From the NCBI GenBank assembly GCA_947165485.1, contig CAMVAP010000017.1, positions 1 to 57,473 on the forward strand: a stretch of DNA of 57,473 nt. Direction: 5' to 3'. Positions 53,895 through 57,473 of the stretch are shown here, piece after piece. This DNA is from an uncultured Prevotellaceae bacterium. GTDB lineage: Bacteria; Bacteroidota; Bacteroidia; Bacteroidales; Muribaculaceae. Under the pieces are notes generated by a model, which worked only from the letters and a program-made list of their open reading frames with translations, searched no databases and was not told the DNA's origin. Numbering within the stretch: position 1 is the first letter of the stretch; each line of letters opens with the position of its first letter. A program made the position numbers and the translations under genes.

Positions 53895-55175
53895 TTAATT
53901 TGTTTTCAAAGAGTGTCTAATCAAATAGTAGTCAAGGCAACTCACCAAGCCTTTACGCGAAAGGACTTCTTTGGATATGTACTTGGCAACGCAGGTACGC
54001 CTCACTACCCATTCGTAGCGGTCGCCACAATTGGATGTGCGCCGTGCCAGGTCGTTGTCAACACCTAATTTCCGAAGTCCCCATGACCGTTTACTCGGGG
54101 TTTTCCATTGCTTCCATATCACTTTGCGCAACATCGTGCGAAGGTGGGCGTCTATGTCTGCCAACTTGCCTTTCATTGAGCCGATGGCAAAATAGTTTAC
54201 CCACCCCCGTATCACGGGGTTGAGCAAGGATATGCGCTTTGCCATGGAGATGCTCCATGAGCGTTTGCACAACTTCTTGAGCCTGCGGGTGAACTTCTCG
54301 ACCGAACTTTCGTGAGGGCGGGATGCCCATTTGCCCGTCTGAGGGTTCTTGTAGAAACCGAAGCCGAGGTATTTCAGTTTGCTCGGGCGACTGACATGGG
54401 TCTTGGTCGCGTTCACCTTCAAGCCGAGTTTACGCTCTATCCATGTGGTGATGGTGTGCATCACTCGGTTGGCGCTCGCGCTGCTGCCGACCGCTATCAC
54501 GCAGTCGTCGGCATAACGCACATAGCGAAGTCCACGATTGACCAGTTCCTTGTCTAGCTCGTTCAGCATCACGTTGCTCAGCAGCGGCGACAGGTTGCCC
54601 CCTTGGGGGGTGCCGAGCTCTGTCGGGTGGCACATCCCGTTCTCCATCACACCCGATTTGAGATACTTGCGTATCAGTGACTCGGTATCCGAATCTTGGA
54701 TTACACGACCGACGTAGCTCATCAGCTTGTCCTGAGGAACGTTGTCAAAGAACTTCTCCAAGTCTATGTCAACTATCCATTCATAACCCTCGTTGAGGTA
54801 TTCCAATAGTTTCAGCACGGCCTGCTCACAGCTTCTGCCGGGGCGAAAGCCGTAGCTGCACTCCTGGAACTCCTGCTCGAAGATGGGACTCAACACCTGC
54901 ACTATCGCTTGCTGAAGCGTACGGTCAACGACCGTCGGGATGCCCAGCTTGCGAACGCCACCGTTCGCCTTCGGGATTTCCACACGACGGACGGGGGCGG
55001 GCTTGTAGCTCCGCTCAAGGATTGACTGCTTGATACTCCACCAGTTGGCGTTCATGTGGTCGCGCAGCTGCGTCACCTCCATGCCGTCTATGCCTGCCGC
55101 GCCTTTGTTGGCAATGGCCCTGTATAAGGCGGCACGCACGTTCTCGGTGCTGAGTATCTCTTCGATTAGTTTCAT
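53895..55175 (-). CDS. ltrA: Group II intron reverse transcriptase/maturase
   Basis: The 426-residue protein helps the intron splice and copies it into DNA. It has the reverse-transcriptase blocks in order: GAAGIDGMEV, KANGGVRKLGIPTVVDRTLQQAI, YGFRPGRSC, IVDIDLEKFFDNV, GTPQGGNLSPLLSNV and the catalytic RYADDCVI. A maturase (X/thumb) domain follows, with LKYLGFGFY and NPVIRGWVNYFA. No C-terminal HNH endonuclease is present, as in compact class C proteins. The gene lies in the intron's domain IV and is complete. Confidence 0.93.
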   Translation of the reverse strand: MKLIEEILSTENVRAALYRAIANKGAAGIDGMEVTQLRDHMNANWWSIKQSILERSYKPAPVRRVEIPKANGGVRKLGIPTVVDRTLQQAIVQVLSPIFEQEFQECSYGFRPGRSCEQAVLKLLEYLNEGYEWIVDIDLEKFFDNVPQDKLMSYVGRVIQDSDTESLIRKYLKSGVMENGMCHPTELGTPQGGNLSPLLSNVMLNELDKELVNRGLRYVRYADDCVIAVGSSASANRVMHTITTWIERKLGLKVNATKTHVSRPSKLKYLGFGFYKNPQTGKWASRPHESSVEKFTRRLKKLCKRSWSISMAKRISLLNPVIRGWVNYFAIGSMKGKLADIDAHLRTMLRKVIWKQWKTPSKRSWGLRKLGVDNDLARRTSNCGDRYEWVVRRTCVAKYISKEVLSRKGLVSCLDYYLIRHSLKTN

Positions 55176-55679
55176 CTTCCGTCTTTCTTAATTTCCGCTC
55201 CCGACCGATTACGCCTATCTCCTGCGTCGGCTTCGGCTCATGTACGTTTCGCTCTTTCCGACTCGTCGGTTATTCGGCACGGGACATACATTCTTGATTA
55301 ACGTTACAAATTATTCGGCCCTTCGCTTCGACTGGCTCGCAGTCCGCTACTTCGGCCTCTGCTGACTTCTCGGCATTCGTTGTTACTACGGCCATTGGCC
55401 GATGCCGAGATCTCACGGGATAAATCACACATCTTTCATCGTTTACTCGCCAGATTTACGCATCAAGGTTACGGCCACCTTTGGGAACTTCGTTGCCTTT
55501 CGCCAACTTGTCCGCTTGATACGCCTTAGTATCTGATTCCTGTTCGTCAAGCCACGATTTCGCTATTGCTTCCTCTCCCCCAACCGTCGCCGATTGAAGC
55601 TTGCAAGTCGCTATAGGGTTCGTCGGTGACTACGCCCCGTGTGGACTTTCACCACAGATGTATGACATGCCCGTCGTAC

Positions 55680-55708
55680 AAAAAAACAGGCTCCACTTGG
55701 AACCTGTT
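55680..55708 (-). terminator. Intrinsic terminator of the dockerin gene; intron insertion site
   Basis: AACAGGTTCC-AAGT-GGAGCCTGTT on the minus strand is followed by seven T residues, and the predicted intron 5' end comes directly afterwards. It lies 38 bp past the stop of the secreted protein gene. Confidence 0.65.
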
Positions 55709-55745
55709 TTTTCTTAAAAATGTCCTGCTTAAAGCATTGCTCTGA

Positions 55746-57239
55746 TTACTCACCCGACAGCAGATAGTCAACCAGGTCGGTAACGTCCTTGATGCTCACC
55801 AGGCCGTCCTCGCTGAAGTCGGCCTCGGCGGGCGCCAGGGTAACATCGGTCAACAGATAGTCGATCAACATGGTCACATCGGCAATTGTGACAAAGCCGT
55901 CATGGTTCACATCACCGCGCAGATAACCCGGCTCATCCTGACCAGCAAGAGTTACGATAACCGAGTAGAGGCGCACCTGGGCATTCACCTTGAACGCCAC
56001 TTCCTGGGCGCTGCCTTCCCACGTGCCTTCCTTACCGCTGGTGGTATAGGTGCCATTCTCGCTATCAAGCAGCGACAGGTTGCTGGGCGTTTGGCTGGCG
56101 GTACCACTGCTCAGCTCAATCTTGATGATGGGAGCACCTGTCGAGGTAAAGACAAATGCCGAACTGTCGTTGGGACCATATACACGGTAGTTATCGCTGT
56201 AAATAGTACCGTCACCCACATACATGGTCACGGGCTCCTTCACAACCGTGTAGGAATGACGATTGGCCTGCTCGCCGTTACCCTTATCGATGGCGGGGTC
56301 AAAGGTCACAATGGTCGTCGTAGCAGGCAACTTGGTGTAGGTGGCACTAACCACCTCGCTCTCCACGTCACCCACCATGGCCTTGGCCCAGATGGTGATG
56401 TCGTCGGTAACAGGGATTGGATCGACATACTGGCTCCACAACTCATTATCCAGGCTGTAGTAGATTTTAGCATTGGGAGTAGCGCAGGCCAGGGTCACCT
56501 CCAGCTGATCGCTAAAGCTGCATGAGGCAGGGGTAAACACAGGAGCCTCGACGGTCGGCTCAACCAGGGTGAAGGTGACAGTCACATAGTCGCTGATTTC
56601 ACCGCCCTTGCTGGAGTAAGCCGTGTAGGTCTTGGTCTCGGTCACGTAGAAGGGGGAGCTGTAGTGAGTGTAGCCGGCCCAGTCGCCATCGGGTTCACCC
56701 TCAAAGTAGAAGATATCACAATTCACGGTGGGGCAAGTCAGCTTCACCTCCAGGCTGCCACTGAAGTCACCGCCATTGGGGGTGAAAACGGGAGGCACGA
56801 GTTCCTCGACCACATCCTGGGCAATGGTAACGACAATCCGGGTGCAACGCACCTGGGAAGCAGTGTTCAACGAGAACGACGCGGTATCGCCCTGCCAGAT
56901 GCCCACCTTGCTACCCGACTGGCAAGTGTAACCGTCACCATAGAACTGATCAGGTCCATAGCTCTGGCTGTAGGTGCCCTCGCAGGTAAATTCCACCTTC
57001 TTGATATTACCTACGGTTGACGACACCGTGGCCTTGCTGCCAGCGGCAAAACGGTAGGTCGAGGCAGCGAGAGCAGCCTTGGTACCACTGATGGTCACAC
57101 CATCAAGCACCATCTCATCAACAGCGTTGGCCGAGGTATTCTTACCCTTGGTTTCGTCAGGAATAAAGGTTACAGTCGTGTCAGCCCATGCCGACATTGC
57201 CAACAGAGCGACAAAAAGGAGAGAAAACAATTTTTTCAT
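55746..57239 (-). CDS. Secreted protein with chitobiase-type domains and dockerin-like C-terminus
   Basis: A 497-residue exported protein with a signal peptide (MKKLFSLLFVALLAMSAWA). Two chitobiase/hexosaminidase C-terminal-type domains (CHB_HEX_C) are recognisable by VPPVFTPNGGDFSGSLEVKL with a later FYVTETKTYTAYS, and by EAPVFTPASCSFSDQLEVTL with ITIWAKAMVG. A dockerin-like pair of calcium-binding loops closes the protein: GDVNHDGFVTIADVTMLIDYLL and ADFSEDGLVSIKDVTDLVDYLL. There is no catalytic domain that I recognise and no T9SS-type C-terminal domain. In Bacteroidales such dockerin-like tails are common on surface proteins without a known scaffold. Function unknown. Confidence 0.8.
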   Translation of the reverse strand: MKKLFSLLFVALLAMSAWADTTVTFIPDETKGKNTSANAVDEMVLDGVTISGTKAALAASTYRFAAGSKATVSSTVGNIKKVEFTCEGTYSQSYGPDQFYGDGYTCQSGSKVGIWQGDTASFSLNTASQVRCTRIVVTIAQDVVEELVPPVFTPNGGDFSGSLEVKLTCPTVNCDIFYFEGEPDGDWAGYTHYSSPFYVTETKTYTAYSSKGGEISDYVTVTFTLVEPTVEAPVFTPASCSFSDQLEVTLACATPNAKIYYSLDNELWSQYVDPIPVTDDITIWAKAMVGDVESEVVSATYTKLPATTTIVTFDPAIDKGNGEQANRHSYTVVKEPVTMYVGDGTIYSDNYRVYGPNDSSAFVFTSTGAPIIKIELSSGTASQTPSNLSLLDSENGTYTTSGKEGTWEGSAQEVAFKVNAQVRLYSVIVTLAGQDEPGYLRGDVNHDGFVTIADVTMLIDYLLTDVTLAPAEADFSEDGLVSIKDVTDLVDYLLSGE

Positions 57240-57332
57240 AAATCTGGAAAAGTTTATAAGTTAATAAATGAGTAAAAATGGGTTGTCATAAAGAAATACA
57301 AGGGTTAACGGGGATCAGTGCATAAATCACTG

Positions 57333-57360
57333 CAAAGATACAATTTTTTCTCGACTTCAA
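57333..57360 (-). promoter_or_regulatory. Promoter of the dockerin-tailed gene
   Basis: TATCTTTG (57333-57340, minus strand) and TTG (57358-57360) are 17 bp apart, about 94 bp before the start codon. Confidence 0.45.
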
Positions 57361-57425
57361 CCCTATCATCGTGAATTAATTCGTGGGCAACCGCATCAAA
57401 TGATGAGGCTGCATCATCATGAAGT

Positions 57426-57463
57426 GGACCCCAAAAGTTGGACAAAAAACTTTTGGGGTCCAT
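57426..57463. repeat. 38-bp palindrome copy 2, at the window end
   Basis: TGGACCCCAAAAGTT-GGACAAAA-AACTTTTGGGGTCCA is a perfect palindrome apart from its 8-bp centre. The centre is the reverse complement of that in the copy at 12262-12328, so the two copies lie in opposite orientation. Confidence 0.65.
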
Positions 57464-57473
57464 TATGTATAAG

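Larger units (their letters stand above)
53811..55679 (-). mobile_element. Group II intron, probably class C (about 1.87 kb)
   Basis: The element contains a maturase gene followed on the minus strand by a domain V and a domain VI, and preceded by about 500 nucleotides of structured RNA (domains I-III) including the GGTGAAAGTCC motif near its 5' end. The likely 5' end is GTACGACGG at 55679, close to the usual GTGCG. The 3' end is CCTACTCGAT at 53811. The 5' exon ends in a terminator hairpin and T run (55680-55708), the preferred insertion site of class C introns. Boundaries are predicted, not proven. The gene-free stretch 55176-55745 is accounted for by the intron's structured RNA and that terminator. 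Confidence 0.8.

Overview
The window comes from a member of the Bacteroidales, most likely a gut Muribaculaceae- or Prevotellaceae-type organism. The evidence is Bacteroidetes-style promoters (TTG, about 20 bp, then TAnnTTTG) in front of many genes with little Shine-Dalgarno signal, type IX secretion (T9SS) proteins of the PorU and PorZ families, DUF4251 lipoproteins, a dockerin-tailed surface protein, and a meso-diaminopimelate-type division and cell-wall cluster. The genus cannot be fixed from this sequence alone.

Layout. 1-3.7 kb: a NamZ-like DUF1343 lipoprotein, then a two-gene Septu-type defence module (PtuA ATPase, PtuB HNH nuclease). 3.9-8.4 kb: sbcD-sbcC. 8.8-23.8 kb: a T9SS attachment-complex region with one PorU-like sortase on the plus strand facing two DUF4251 lipoproteins, four PorZ-like proteins and a small membrane-anchored unknown protein on the minus strand. 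24-30.7 kb: lysS, dapF, a MalY/PatB-type lyase, a membrane acyltransferase and serS. 30.8-46.1 kb: an almost unbroken dcw operon (rsmH-ftsL-ftsI-murE-mraY-murD-ftsW-murG-murC-ftsQ-ftsA-ftsZ) with no mraZ, read on the minus strand. 46.5-51.8 kb: lysA, an Lrp/AsnC regulator, manC, ssb, an ArgC-like protein and ArgR. 52-57.5 kb: a patatin-like phospholipase, a group II intron encoding a compact RT, and a secreted dockerin protein.

The most unusual part is the T9SS block. The PorU homologue lacks both residues expected of a C25 sortase: Arg stands at the GHG histidine and Ala at the ATC cysteine. It lies beside four PorZ paralogues, where one per genome is the usual number to my knowledge. This looks like a specialised or repurposed surface-attachment complex. 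Two other proteins are also altered at key positions. The ArgC-like protein has Asn at the catalytic Cys and a disrupted His motif, and its neighbour ArgR has changed one of two Asp residues in the arginine-binding motif. Ssb ends in Asn-rich PNNNPPF rather than an acidic tip.

The intergenic DNA is rich in small repeats: a terminal-inverted-repeat family with GGnTGTGTCAT ends (three copies), a 38-bp IS-end-like palindrome (two copies in opposite orientation), a 175-bp MITE-like element, a REP-like hairpin family (two copies) and an 82-bp tandem duplication carrying the lysS promoter. No rRNA, tRNA or CRISPR array was seen.
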